The notes under the pieces are model-generated. The model worked only from the letters and a program-made list of their open reading frames with translations. It was not told the origin of the DNA and did not search any database. From positions 178,744-242,743 of the forward strand of contig DXZS01000017.1 of NCBI GenBank assembly GCA_019419505.1: DNA of 64,000 nt, read 5' to 3'. Source of the DNA: Collinsella sp. (lineage in GTDB: Bacteria > Actinomycetota > Coriobacteriia > Coriobacteriales > Coriobacteriaceae). A program made the position numbers and the translations under genes. Shown here piece after piece: positions 30,813 through 39,309 of this stretch. The first letter of the stretch is position 1. The number at the start of each line of letters is the position of its first letter.

Positions 30813-31835
30813 ATGGCGCAGATGAGAATCAAGGACATTGCCGCCGAGGCGGGCGTGAGTCCGGCCACGGTCTCGCGCTATCTCAATAACCGCCCCGGGC
30901 AAATGACCGAGGAGACCCGTGCTCGCATCGCGGCGGTTATCGAGCGTACCGGCTATCGCCCGCGTGCCGCCGCACGCAATCTGCGCTCCTCGCGTACGAA
31001 CCTTATCGGCGTGATTCTGGCCGACATCGCCAACCCGTTCTCGAGCGCCATGCTCGAGGGCCTTTCCGCCAGCGCCGCCGCGCGCGGCTGCTCGCTCATG
31101 ACGGCCATTAGCGGCAACGACCCCACAAAGGAGGCCGAGTCGCTCACCAGACTTATCGATGCCGGCGTGGACGGTCTGGTCGTCAACACCTGCGGAGGCA
31201 ATGACGAGGCAATTGCCGCGGCAGCGGGACGTCTGCCCGTTGTGCTGCTCGACCGCGATGTTGCCGCCGGCGGTGTCGATCTGGTGACATCTAACAACCG
31301 CGAGCTGGTTGCCGGCTTGGTAGGCGCCTTGGCTGCCGCTGGCAGCGAGCGCCTGTGCCTGCTCACCGAGGCAAGCGACGACAGCCCCGTGCGTCGCGTG
31401 CGCGCCGAGGCCTTTGCCGACGAGCTTTCGCGCCGCGGCCTTGCGGGCGAGGTCGTCACCCTGGCCGACGGTGGCGCCACGGGCGTCGGTCGCTTGGACG
31501 AGACCATCCGTGGCTATGCAGGTAAAAAGCTCGGCCTCATTGCCGTCAACGGCCTGGTCTTCTTGCGCCTGACCGAGGCGCTGGCCCAGCTTGGCCCCTC
31601 GCTGCCGGCAGGGCTCAAGATCGCGACGTTTGACGACTACCCTTGGAACCATGTGCTCTTTGGCGGCGTCACCACGGCCGCGCAGGATACCCTCACCATT
31701 GCCGAGCGCGTGGTCGAGCGCCTGTCCGAGCGCATCGACGTCGTTACCACCACCGTGGGCGAGGCCGCAAAGCTCGCCCCCAAGCGCATCGAGATTCCCG
31801 GTCACATCGAATACCGCGCTTCGACCTCGCGCTAG
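30813..31835 (+). CDS. LacI-family transcription regulator
   Basis: A 341-residue repressor. Residues 5-50 are the LacI helix-turn-helix and hinge (MRIKDIAAEAGVSPATVSRYLNN, with RPRAAARNLRS as hinge helix), followed by a periplasmic-binding-like sensor domain (IGVILADIANPFSSAMLEGL, ATFDDYPWNHVLFGGVTT). The ATG at 30813 is chosen because GGGGTG lies just upstream; earlier in-frame ATGs lack such a site. It is transcribed away from kdgK, and the shared region contains tandem CGAAATCGGTTT operators, consistent with autoregulation and control of kdgK-eda. The likely inducer is KDG or KDPG, by analogy with KdgR-type LacI proteins. Confidence 0.9.
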   Translation: MAQMRIKDIAAEAGVSPATVSRYLNNRPGQMTEETRARIAAVIERTGYRPRAAARNLRSSRTNLIGVILADIANPFSSAMLEGLSASAAARGCSLMTAISGNDPTKEAESLTRLIDAGVDGLVVNTCGGNDEAIAAAAGRLPVVLLDRDVAAGGVDLVTSNNRELVAGLVGALAAAGSERLCLLTEASDDSPVRRVRAEAFADELSRRGLAGEVVTLADGGATGVGRLDETIRGYAGKKLGLIAVNGLVFLRLTEALAQLGPSLPAGLKIATFDDYPWNHVLFGGVTTAAQDTLTIAERVVERLSERIDVVTTTVGEAAKLAPKRIEIPGHIEYRASTSR

Positions 31836-31969
31836 TCGCTCGTTCGCAACGGCCTGTTCACACACGTTTTTTGAGCGCTTGATACGCTTTAACCCTGCGG
31901 AAACATTTTTCTGCGATAGTATCTGCGATATAGACCAGTCGAAACCCGCCCGAAAGAAAGGGGAGCGAC

Positions 31970-33307
31970 ATGAACCAGCAGAACATCGATTACGTACTCC
32001 GCTCCGTAGAGCAGCGTGACATCCGCTTTGTGCGTCTGTGGTTTGTCGACATTCTCGGCCGCCTCAAGAACTTTGCCATTAGCCCCGAGGACCTCGAAGT
32101 CGCTTTTGAGGAGGGTATTGGCTTTGACGGCTCGGCCATCGAGGGCTTTGCCACGCCCGAGGAAGCCGATATGCTGGCGTTTCCCGATGCTTCGACCTTC
32201 CAGATCCTGCCGTGGCGCCCGAGCCACAACGGCGTCGCCCGCGTGTTCTGCGACGTGTGTACCCCCGACCGCAAGCCCTTTGCCGGCGATCCACGCGATG
32301 CCCTGCGCCGCATGTTCCGCAAGGCCGAGAAGGCTGGCTATCTGCTCAACGTGGGTGCCGAGCTGGAGTATTACTACTTCCCCGACGAGCACACCCCCGA
32401 GCCGCTCGACAACGTGGGCTACTTCGATCTTTCGGTGAGCGATGCCGCTCGCGACCTGCGTCGCAACACAGTCCTCACGCTCGAGAAGATGTCCGTGCCC
32501 GTGGAGTACACCTTCCACGCCGCCGGCCGCTCACAGCACGGCATGAGCCTGCGCCACGCCGAGGCCCTGAGCATGTCCGACGCCATCACCACGGCCAAGC
32601 TCATCATTAAGCAGCAGGCCTACGAGAGCGGTTGCCACGCCTCCTTTATGCCCAAGCCGTTGGCGGGCGAGGACGGCAGCGCTATGTTCCTGTGCCAGTC
32701 GCTATTCGACCACGACGGCAACAACGTCTTTTGGGGCGAGGACGACGAGAAGTACCACCTCTCCGATATCGCCAAGCGCTACATGGCCGGCATTCTGGCG
32801 CACGCGCGCGAGATCAGCGCCATCACCAACCCCACGGTAAACTCGTACAAGCGCATCACCACGGGCGGCGACTCCGTGCCGCAGTACGCCACGTGGGGCC
32901 TGCGCAACCGCGCGAGCATGGTCCGCATTCCGGTCTACAAGCCCGGCAAGCAGCTGTCTACGCGCATCGAGCTTCGCAGCCCCGACCCCATGGCCAATCC
33001 GTACCTGGTCAACGCCGTCACGCTGGCGGCCGGTCTCGACGGCATCGAGCGCAAGCTGGAACTCCCGCCCGAGGCCACGGCCGAGACGCTCAAGCTTACC
33101 GACCGTCAGATGGTCGAGGCCGGCTACACGCCGCTGCCGCGCTCGCTCAAAGAGGCGCTCGACGTGTTTGAGGACTCGCAGTTTATGAAGGATGCCCTCG
33201 GCGAGCACATCCACAGCTTCTTCCTCAAAAAGAAGCGCGACGAGTGGCATAAGTTTGAGTCTACAATCACCGAGTGGGAGATCAAGCACTACCTGGCGAA
33301 CTCCTAA
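31970..33307 (+). CDS. Glutamine-synthetase-like protein with altered metal site
   Basis: A 445-residue protein aligned end to end with type I glutamine synthetase, including FDGSAIEGF, MPKPL, the Arg-rich NRASMVRIP and ELRSPDPMANPYL segments, and a C-terminus like Bacillus GlnA. Of the six conserved metal ligands Glu131, Glu133 and Glu334 are kept. The expected Glu in HHE is Ala184, the Glu in QHE is Gly191, and the His of NGSGMH is Phe240. Such changes should abolish normal ATP-dependent ammonia ligation. It may be a regulatory or sensor paralogue. RBS AAGGGGAG. It is followed 50 bp later by a GlnR-like regulator, suggesting a joint nitrogen-control role. Confidence 0.88.
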   Translation: MNQQNIDYVLRSVEQRDIRFVRLWFVDILGRLKNFAISPEDLEVAFEEGIGFDGSAIEGFATPEEADMLAFPDASTFQILPWRPSHNGVARVFCDVCTPDRKPFAGDPRDALRRMFRKAEKAGYLLNVGAELEYYYFPDEHTPEPLDNVGYFDLSVSDAARDLRRNTVLTLEKMSVPVEYTFHAAGRSQHGMSLRHAEALSMSDAITTAKLIIKQQAYESGCHASFMPKPLAGEDGSAMFLCQSLFDHDGNNVFWGEDDEKYHLSDIAKRYMAGILAHAREISAITNPTVNSYKRITTGGDSVPQYATWGLRNRASMVRIPVYKPGKQLSTRIELRSPDPMANPYLVNAVTLAAGLDGIERKLELPPEATAETLKLTDRQMVEAGYTPLPRSLKEALDVFEDSQFMKDALGEHIHSFFLKKKRDEWHKFESTITEWEIKHYLANS

Positions 33308-33357
33308 TCGCGCTGGCTTGTTCCAGTACGATTGAGCTCATTTCTTTGGAGGCCGAT

Positions 33358-34020
33358 ATGTTCGAAAAGAGTGCCCTGTTCATGGCGCGCACGACGCGCT
33401 TCCACGAGTTTGCCCGCAGCTTGACGACCACCCTGGGTGTCGAGGTGAGCCTGGCAACCCCCGATTCGCCGACTGCGGCGCACGACTTTGACCTGCTGAT
33501 TCTCGATTCCGACGGCATCCGCAGCGACCGTATCGATCAGATTGCCAAGTGGCTTGACGATCGTGGCGGCGTCCCCATGTTGGTGATCGTCGACGACGAG
33601 GCGCTCGGTACTTTGCGCCTGCCCAATCATGCGCATGCCGACTTTGTATGTCCCACGGCGACGCCCAACGAGCTTAAGGCTCGTGCGCAGCGCCTGATGG
33701 GCGAGGAGGAGACCGTCACCGCCGACGATGTGCTCAACATCGATAACCTCGAGATTAACCTGGCCACCTACCAGGTGACGCTCGACGATGAGCCCATCGA
33801 CCTGACGCTGATGGAGTACTCGCTGCTGAGCTTTTTAGCGACGCACCCCAACCGCGCCTACAGCCGCGAGGTGCTGCTGCACCGCGTGTGGGGCTTTGAG
33901 TACTGCGGCGGCACGCGCACCGTCGACGTGCACATCCGACGCATCCGCTCTAAGGTGGGCCCGCAGATCGCGGCGCACATCACCACCGTCCGCGGCGTGG
34001 GCTATCTGTTTAAGGACTAG
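33358..34020 (+). CDS. GlnR-like orphan OmpR-family regulator
   Basis: A 220-residue protein with a degenerate receiver domain (residues 1-115) and a C-terminal OmpR winged helix (about 125-220). The DNA-binding part, including PIDLTLMEYSLLSFLATHP and GGTRTVDVHIRRIRSKVGP, closely resembles actinobacterial GlnR. In the receiver, Asp50 stands at the usual phosphorylation strand, but the acidic pair at the first strand is absent and the conserved Lys is replaced by Thr. Activity is therefore probably independent of phosphorylation, as described for GlnR. The ATG at 33358 follows GGAGG. No histidine kinase is adjacent. It probably regulates nitrogen genes. Confidence 0.85.
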   Translation: MFEKSALFMARTTRFHEFARSLTTTLGVEVSLATPDSPTAAHDFDLLILDSDGIRSDRIDQIAKWLDDRGGVPMLVIVDDEALGTLRLPNHAHADFVCPTATPNELKARAQRLMGEEETVTADDVLNIDNLEINLATYQVTLDDEPIDLTLMEYSLLSFLATHPNRAYSREVLLHRVWGFEYCGGTRTVDVHIRRIRSKVGPQIAAHITTVRGVGYLFKD

Positions 34021-34041
34021 CAAGTAAATAGAGGAATGTGA

Positions 34042-34074
34042 GGGTACCGGAGATTTCTCCAGTACCCTTTTCTC
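34042..34074 (+). terminator. Rho-independent terminator after the GlnR-like gene
   Basis: GGGTACCGGAGA pairs with TCTCCAGTACCC (one mismatch) around a 2-base loop and runs into TTTTCTC. Confidence 0.88.
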
Positions 34075-34202
34075 GTTTAGGGCGAAAAGAAGACCTTTCA
34101 CCGATTTAAAGTGTGTCAGTAAAAACAATATCAAACGTATAGCACTATCTCACGAATACCATTTAGTTACCGTATCTCCCTACTGCACGGATGGAGGAAG
34201 AA

Positions 34203-35330
34203 ATGCGTTATTCGAGAAAGGTGATTGTCGGATTTATAGTATTGCTTGCCGCCCTGATGTCTCCAAGGTTGGTTTTTGGAGACGACGACTTGGTTCGTGT
34301 CACACCGCAAATAGCTGTGGAGCAAGCGCAAGCTTTCTTTGATGACGTATCGGATGAGCCGGTGACCGCTTGTGACCCAGTAAAAATGGTGAATTCCGAT
34401 GGGGAATCAATCGGGTATATCGTTCGCGCGAAGCGGGATGACGTTAACTATGGCTACGTCGTATTTGATTCAGAGCGATCTTGGTGGATCAGCGAATACT
34501 GCTTGGCTCCGAACGCTCCTATGCCCATTGAGAATACAAGCGATGAAATAGCCCTTCTCGCATCCCAAGATGACATCGTTGCTTTGAAATTTAACGAGCT
34601 GTCTTTTGGTATTGCAGATCTGGATAATAACGTTGTTTTAGATGAGAAGGGATGCCGGTCAACAGCGGTGTTTTCTGTGGGAAATAGCCGCAGCGGATCT
34701 CCAGGCAGGTTCGAGGATGTTTTCGTATTGCCCAAAGACCTGTATAAACAAGGATATGTCATTGACGCAAGTAAAACTATTTCAGGGATGATAACGCCTA
34801 CACAATCAGAGGTTATTAAAGAAACGGGGACCTATGCTTGCGATGTGTCTGCGATGTTTGCGGTAAGCAGCCATTATGTAACGCTAAACCGGCTCAAATT
34901 GCCAGACTTATATCTTGAGCTTTGGCAGTTATCGGGAACATCCGGCGATCCAAATAAGTCATTCGATCAAGCTACGGGCCTTTACTTTACCCAAGGAAGG
35001 ACTCCATCTCCAAATGCTGCCCCGGCTATTAAGGAGTTCTGTGCTAGGCGCGGGAAAAGGCTTGAGACATCATTTGCTTGGTATCCATCTTGGGATTCTT
35101 TCAGGGCAACTGCAGATTCTGGAAATCTCAGTATTTTTTCTGGGACTCTCAGGTCAAGCCATGACGCTCATGCGATGGCTGTTGCGGGATATGTGGCTAT
35201 GCATAATACATATTCAAATGATAAGAAATATATGCTTGTTGTCTGGGATGGTTGGTTCAATCAGCTGCGTTTTCTTCCATATGACACAACGATTTATATA
35301 TCGCATGAAGGGACGTATTGTGGAGAGTGA
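34203..35330 (+). CDS. Secreted papain-like cysteine peptidase with propeptide (C39/C10-like)
   Basis: A 375-residue predicted exported protein. Residues 1-26 are a signal peptide (VIVGFIVLLAALMSPRLVFG). Residues 34-105 resemble the streptopain/Spi_C10 propeptide fold (a helix with AVEQAQAFF, then GYIVRAKRDD and GYVVFDSER strands). The C-terminal domain has a possible Cys213 in GTYACDVSAMFAV, His323 in DAHAMAVAGYV and an acidic or polar third residue at Asp349 in LVVWDGW, the order of papain-like C39/C10 peptidases. The ATG at 34203 follows GGAGG. Lower GC and different codon use suggest acquisition. The substrate is unknown. It overlaps the next gene. Confidence 0.68.
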   Translation: MRYSRKVIVGFIVLLAALMSPRLVFGDDDLVRVTPQIAVEQAQAFFDDVSDEPVTACDPVKMVNSDGESIGYIVRAKRDDVNYGYVVFDSERSWWISEYCLAPNAPMPIENTSDEIALLASQDDIVALKFNELSFGIADLDNNVVLDEKGCRSTAVFSVGNSRSGSPGRFEDVFVLPKDLYKQGYVIDASKTISGMITPTQSEVIKETGTYACDVSAMFAVSSHYVTLNRLKLPDLYLELWQLSGTSGDPNKSFDQATGLYFTQGRTPSPNAAPAIKEFCARRGKRLETSFAWYPSWDSFRATADSGNLSIFSGTLRSSHDAHAMAVAGYVAMHNTYSNDKKYMLVVWDGWFNQLRFLPYDTTIYISHEGTYCGE

Positions 35331-35673
35331 CGGCGAAGATGATAGAAAGCGCATACGTAAAACGCTGGGGCTTCTTTGCGCATTTCTTGGGATATTGGTT
35401 GTCGCGGCCTATCAACCGAGCCCCTCGGTCGTCGGTGGAAAAGATGACGAACATATTTCAGTTGAAGTACAGACGCTGTCGGATATTCATAACGGACAAT
35501 TTGAGGCTCTCGTGTCAAGCGGAGGGCGGAAAGAGATTGATATCCGTAGTTACTTTAATACCGGAACTGCTTCAGGGCTGAAGGCGGGAGAGAAATGGAT
35601 TTTATTCTTCGCAAGTGATGCCAATTTAGAAGAGGAAACTTTGCATCCCTACTATATGGAAAAAGTTAACTAA
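35320..35673 (+). CDS. Small single-TM hypothetical protein
   Basis: A 117-residue protein of unknown function. The start is set at GTG 35320 because GAAGGGA lies 7 bases upstream and this gives an 11-bp overlap with the peptidase gene; the ATG at 35305 has no ribosome site. Residues about 12-30 (TLGLLCAFLGILVVAAYQ) form one membrane segment or signal anchor. The remainder is a small outside domain (ISVEVQTLSDIHNGQFEALV, then AGEKWILFFAS) that resembles OB-type or lipoprotein-like beta folds without a clear family. Coupling to the peptidase suggests an inhibitor, anchor or partner. Confidence 0.65.
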   Translation: MESDGEDDRKRIRKTLGLLCAFLGILVVAAYQPSPSVVGGKDDEHISVEVQTLSDIHNGQFEALVSSGGRKEIDIRSYFNTGTASGLKAGEKWILFFASDANLEEETLHPYYMEKVN

Positions 35674-35693
35674 ATCGGTGAGGAGCGAGAGGA

Positions 35694-36317
35694 ATGATCA
35701 ACAGAAGACAGCTATTCGTCTTGGCATCAGGAGCTGTTATGTTTGCTGGGGCGAGAGGGGCCAACGCTGCGCAGCCTACGAATGTGCAAAAACGATTGAC
35801 GCTTGTGACCGACATGATAGTTCGGAATGAGGCTGGGGTTATTGTGTCCTCGGCGCGAAGCAAAGATGTCTTGTGTGCCGGAAATAGAAAAATGGCTGTT
35901 GGCAGCATAAACAGGAATAATGACGGTGCAGCGTCCCTGACAAGAGCGGCAACTAAGAATTTGGTGACGGTTCATAGGGAGTCAGATGATTCACTGCCGG
36001 TGTTGGCAAAGATTGAGATTGTTGTTGAATATTCTGAAGATGGGCAAAGCATTGCAATTCGGTCAGGAAAATATTCGATAATTCAAACCGATCCGCTTGT
36101 GATGTATGCAAACGCTTGGTATGCGCTCATGCAGAAAGATAAATATGTGATGAACTACTTCACAGAAAGCGAAGCATCATATGAAACGGGGTGGGGGCCA
36201 ACGCCATACGATGCGGAGAAGGATAAGTGGACGTGCGGATCGGGTATGGGCGCGACGATTACAGACTTTATTAACGATTCAACATATAGTTTTGCTATCG
36301 ACTGCTATATCGAATAG
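35694..36317 (+). CDS. Exported hypothetical protein with Tat-like leader
   Basis: A 207-residue protein I do not recognise. It starts MINRRQLFVLASGAVMFAGA and cleaves plausibly after GANAA; the RRQLF sequence fits a twin-arginine leader. The mature part is rich in Ser, Asn and Tyr with no cysteine pair except two near the C-terminus (TCGSG and DCYIE). RBS GAGGAGCGAGAGG. It is the third gene of a low-GC unit with the peptidase and the small TM protein (20-bp gap) and may be its substrate, but no evidence of this is visible. Confidence 0.68.
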   Translation: MINRRQLFVLASGAVMFAGARGANAAQPTNVQKRLTLVTDMIVRNEAGVIVSSARSKDVLCAGNRKMAVGSINRNNDGAASLTRAATKNLVTVHRESDDSLPVLAKIEIVVEYSEDGQSIAIRSGKYSIIQTDPLVMYANAWYALMQKDKYVMNYFTESEASYETGWGPTPYDAEKDKWTCGSGMGATITDFINDSTYSFAIDCYIE

Positions 36318-36436
36318 ACATGACGGCATAAAACGAATTGGCCTATAAGCATGTCATTACTTAAGCAAAGCTGAAATCTTGGCATCTAGTGCTCGGGATT
36401 GCCCAGCTTGGGGTACAACTCAACGTGAACAATGAT

Positions 36437-36465
36437 GGCCCGCCACATGTTTGGCGGGCCTTTGG
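36437..36465 (+). terminator. Rho-independent terminator of the low-GC secreted-protein unit
   Basis: GGCCCGCCA and TGGCGGGCC form a perfect stem around CATGTT, followed by TTTGGTT. It stands between the exported protein gene and the htrA-type gene. Confidence 0.85.
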
Positions 36466-36489
36466 TTATTAGACGAAAGGATCGCAGCT

Positions 36490-37947
36490 ATGAGCGAGAA
36501 CGATTCCCAGCGTCCCCAGGATGCGGGCAACGCCGGCGAGACTCAGCAGCAGCCGCGCGTGCAGGTGGAGTCGACGCCTGCCGGTGGTAACAACATTCCC
36601 TATGTGCAGGCCTACGACACGCAGACCGGCCAGCCGCTGGGTGGTCAACAGGTCGTGAACAAGCACACGGTGGTCAAGACCAAGACCAAAAAGCTGCCGA
36701 TCTTTATTACGGCGCTCGCCGGCTGTGCCTGCGGAGCTCTGTTGGTCATCGCGCTCATTATGAGCGGCACGCTCGATATCGGCGGCGGCAAGAATGCCGT
36801 GACGGCGGGCGCTTCGGGCTCGTCGACGCAAAAGATCAAGATCGACTCCGAGGACACCACGCTGGCCGAGGCTGTCTCTGCCAAGGCGCTGCCCTCCGTG
36901 GTTTCCATTACCGCCACTTCGAGTGGCAGTCAGGGTGGCTCGCTTTCGCAGTCTGCCGACAATTCGGACAGCTCGGGTAGCGTCGGCTCGGGCGTGGTGC
37001 TCGATACCGAGGGCCACATTCTCACCAACAACCACGTGGTCGATGGTTACGATCAGTACGTGGTAACCATGGACGACGGCACCACCTACGAGGCCGAGTT
37101 CGTGGGCAACGATGCCTCGAGCGACCTCGCCGTCATTAAGCTCAAGGATGCCGAATCCTCCAAGCTCACCCCAATCGAGATCGGTGACTCCTCCAAGCTC
37201 AACGTGGGCGAGTGGGTCATGGCGATCGGCTCGCCGTTCGGCAACGAGCAGTCTGTCTCCACGGGCATTGTCTCGGCGCTCTACCGCTCCACGGCCATGA
37301 GTTCTACCAGCGGCAACACCATCTATGCCAACATGATTCAGACCGATGCTGCCATCAACCCGGGCAACTCCGGCGGCGCGCTCGTCAACGATAACGGCGA
37401 GCTCGTGGGTATCAACTCGCTCATCGAGAGTTACTCGGGCTCCAGCTCGGGCGTGGGCTTTGCCATTCCGGTCAACTACGCTAGGAACATCGCCGACCAG
37501 ATTATCGACGGCAAGACGCCGGTTCATCCGTACCTGGGCGCCACGCTTTCGAGCGTCAATGCGCTCAACGCCCGCACCAACAAGCTGAGCACCGATAGCG
37601 GCGCATATGTGGCGAGCGTTGTGGAGGACGGCCCCGCCGCCAAGGCCGGCATCCAGGAGGGTGACGTCATCACCAAGCTGGGCGATGACGAGATCACGAG
37701 TGCCGATGGTCTGATCATTGCGCTGCGTAGCCACGAGGTGGGCGAGAAGGTCGAGATCACGCTCGTGCGCGGCAAGGAAGAGAAGAAGGTCACCGTCGAG
37801 CTGGGCTCCGACGAGGAGCTTCAGAATCAGCAGCAGGACGACAGTGCGACCGACACCGGCAACGGTAGCATCACCGACGAGCAACTACGCCAGTATCTGG
37901 AGGAGCTGCTGGGCCAGCGGGGCCAGGGCTACGGCCAGGGTTACTAG
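36490..37947 (+). CDS. HtrA/DegP-family membrane-anchored serine protease with PDZ domain
   Basis: A 485-residue envelope quality-control protease. An N-terminal cytosolic tail (1-68, Gln/Pro rich) precedes one membrane helix (about 70-92). An S1C trypsin-like domain follows with His182 (LTNNHVVDG), Asp212 (ASSDLAVIKL) and Ser294 (INPGNSGGALVN), so the triad is intact. A PDZ domain covers about 390-455 (GAYVASVVEDGPAAKAGIQEGD). The C-terminal Gln/Gly-rich tail ends in a GQGYGQGY repeat. The ATG at 36490 follows AAAGGA. The protein acts at the outer face of the membrane on misfolded secreted proteins. A strong terminator follows. Confidence 0.94.
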   Translation: MSENDSQRPQDAGNAGETQQQPRVQVESTPAGGNNIPYVQAYDTQTGQPLGGQQVVNKHTVVKTKTKKLPIFITALAGCACGALLVIALIMSGTLDIGGGKNAVTAGASGSSTQKIKIDSEDTTLAEAVSAKALPSVVSITATSSGSQGGSLSQSADNSDSSGSVGSGVVLDTEGHILTNNHVVDGYDQYVVTMDDGTTYEAEFVGNDASSDLAVIKLKDAESSKLTPIEIGDSSKLNVGEWVMAIGSPFGNEQSVSTGIVSALYRSTAMSSTSGNTIYANMIQTDAAINPGNSGGALVNDNGELVGINSLIESYSGSSSGVGFAIPVNYARNIADQIIDGKTPVHPYLGATLSSVNALNARTNKLSTDSGAYVASVVEDGPAAKAGIQEGDVITKLGDDEITSADGLIIALRSHEVGEKVEITLVRGKEEKKVTVELGSDEELQNQQQDDSATDTGNGSITDEQLRQYLEELLGQRGQGYGQGY

Positions 37948-37973
37948 CGAGTCGTATCGCACATATCGAAGCC

Positions 37974-38014
37974 AGAGGGGGCTGTCCCGCCAACGCGGGA
38001 CAGCCCCCTCTTTT
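37974..38014. terminator. Strong bidirectional terminator between htrA and XRE genes
   Basis: AGAGGGGGCTGTCCCGC and GCGGGACAGCCCCCTCT form a perfect 17-bp stem around CAAC, followed by TTTT on the plus strand. It serves the plus-strand protease gene and possibly the minus-strand XRE gene. Confidence 0.93.
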
Positions 38015-38056
38015 CATATTGATCCGTTGGGGACGGAGGAAAACAGATCATTTTGG

Positions 38057-38308
38057 TTAGTCTTCGTCGCTGGGAAGGCTTCCAAATGCCTCGATGTACT
38101 CTTCGTCCGACATCCAGTCGATGATGTCGCCAGGTTTGCAGTGAAGTGCCTCGCACATCGCGGTCAACGTCGAAAAGCGAATGCCCTTGAGCCGCCCCGT
38201 TTTAATGCGCGAAACGTTAACGGGCGAGATGCCGATAATGTCGGCAAGTTCTTGAGAGGACATTTTGCGATCCGCCATGACGCGATCGAGTCTCATGACG
38301 ATTGGCAT
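38057..38308 (-). CDS. XRE-family small DNA-binding protein (Cro/C1 type)
   Basis: An 83-residue regulator made almost entirely of one helix-turn-helix: MRLDRVMADRKMSSQELADI, then ISPVNVSRIKTGR as the recognition helix and LCEALHCKPGDI-like helix 4. The ATG follows GGAGGGC. It is the second gene of a minus-strand pair, 12 bp after the DUF2975-like membrane protein gene. Such small XRE proteins are commonly paired with DUF2975 membrane proteins, and the two are thought to work together, although the signal is unknown. Confidence 0.9.
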   Translation of the reverse strand: MPIVMRLDRVMADRKMSSQELADIIGISPVNVSRIKTGRLKGIRFSTLTAMCEALHCKPGDIIDWMSDEEYIEAFGSLPSDED

Positions 38309-38320
38309 GCTGCCCTCCTT

Positions 38321-38842
38321 CTAAATAATGGCGTCAACGTCCGACTGCAAGAGTCGCCCGTACTCAAAGATAGCCGAAAGAGATAGCGCAAACAAAGCGA
38401 GAACCAGTGTCCAAGCGTTAAAACCAAAGATACCAATTGCGGTAATACTGACGTCGTTGGGGAGCTGGACGGCACATAGGTTATCGAAGGTAATCGAGAC
38501 AATTGAAGAAATGAGCAGCAGAAGCCTAACAACCAGAAAACGCCGGCATTGTTTTCGCGTGAATATCGACTGAGTGCTGACGACGTCAAGGCAGAAGTTC
38601 AAGTAGACAATCAGGCATGCGATTGAAAGCGCCAGGGCCAGAACGTCGCGGATGGCGAGCGCGGTAAGGACGGCGCTCGGAATGGACTCACCGTTAATAT
38701 AGAAGGGAGTGGGTGCAAAGAGCACCTCCCGCGCCTCGTTGGCAACGCTGAACGCTGAGAAGGCCGCCATGATTGCTGCGACAGACAAAGTGGCGAGCAA
38801 CATCACACTGCTAAAACGGCATCGTTTATCTGAGCTTTCCAT
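38321..38842 (-). CDS. DUF2975-like four-TM membrane protein
   Basis: A 173-residue protein with four predicted membrane segments (about 12-35, 60-82, 100-120 and 135-155) and no catalytic motif. The pattern of a short loop after the first helix and a pair of long helices, together with a downstream XRE regulator gene, fits DUF2975. The ATG at 38842 is used; the in-frame TTG at 38854 would lie within a hairpin. A weak GGGG precedes it. It could pass an external signal to the XRE partner. Confidence 0.75.
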   Translation of the reverse strand: MESSDKRCRFSSVMLLATLSVAAIMAAFSAFSVANEAREVLFAPTPFYINGESIPSAVLTALAIRDVLALALSIACLIVYLNFCLDVVSTQSIFTRKQCRRFLVVRLLLLISSIVSITFDNLCAVQLPNDVSITAIGIFGFNAWTLVLALFALSLSAIFEYGRLLQSDVDAII

Positions 38843-38853
38843 AATTAACCCCA

Positions 38854-38886
38854 AAAAGGCTGCGGCAATGCCGCAGCCAAAAAATC
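38854..38886 (-). terminator. Terminator downstream of the small secreted protein gene
   Basis: GGCTGCGGC and GCCGCAGCC form a perfect stem around AAT with AAAAA on one side and AAAAAA on the other, so it can act in both directions. It starts directly after the minus-strand stop at 38887. Confidence 0.9.
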
Positions 38887-39258
38887 CTAAGCATAGATGG
38901 TTCTTGCTTCAGAATGCCAACTGCCGTTGTAATAGTAAGTAACAGTTACGACGACGCTTCCGTTGCTGAGTCCGTATCTATGAGTCCAGCTGATGTTGCT
39001 AACTCGAGAATTGGAGGTCCAGTTCTTTATGGATTTGATGCCCGTTATCGTTCCATAGGTATCGTTAACGGTGTAAGTAACATGGAGCCTGACGCCGTTC
39101 GAATAGGCGAGGGTGGTTTCAGCGGTGTAGATTGAACGACTTTCGGCAACTGGCGAAATGATAGAGGAATGGGTTTCTGCTGCGAAGGCGGGCTGCGCGG
39201 TCATGCACGATAACCCAACAAGGCAGACGGCGAGTAAATAAGCAACCTTTTTCATCAT
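38887..39258 (-). CDS. Small secreted protein of unknown function
   Basis: A 123-residue protein with a clear signal peptide (MKKVAYLLAVCLVGLSCMTAQPAFA). The mature part is rich in Thr, Ser and Tyr and in beta-strand-like alternation (LHVTYTVNDTYGTITGI, VVVTVTYYYNGSW), without cysteines. No family is recognised. RBS TAGGAGCCA stands ahead of two consecutive ATGs, and either may be used. It lies 51 bp after another small exported gene on the same strand and has lower GC than the flanking genes. Confidence 0.7.
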   Translation of the reverse strand: MMKKVAYLLAVCLVGLSCMTAQPAFAAETHSSIISPVAESRSIYTAETTLAYSNGVRLHVTYTVNDTYGTITGIKSIKNWTSNSRVSNISWTHRYGLSNGSVVVTVTYYYNGSWHSEARTIYA

Positions 39259-39309
39259 TGGCTCCTAACTATCTGGTGATTATTTTTTAAACTCCTTTCT
39301 GACATCGAG

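Noticed and set aside
34915..35304. Upstream part of the 252-codon frame overlapping the peptidase gene
   Set aside because: The upstream part is an out-of-frame shadow of the peptidase; only the last 117 codons from GTG 35320 are supported.
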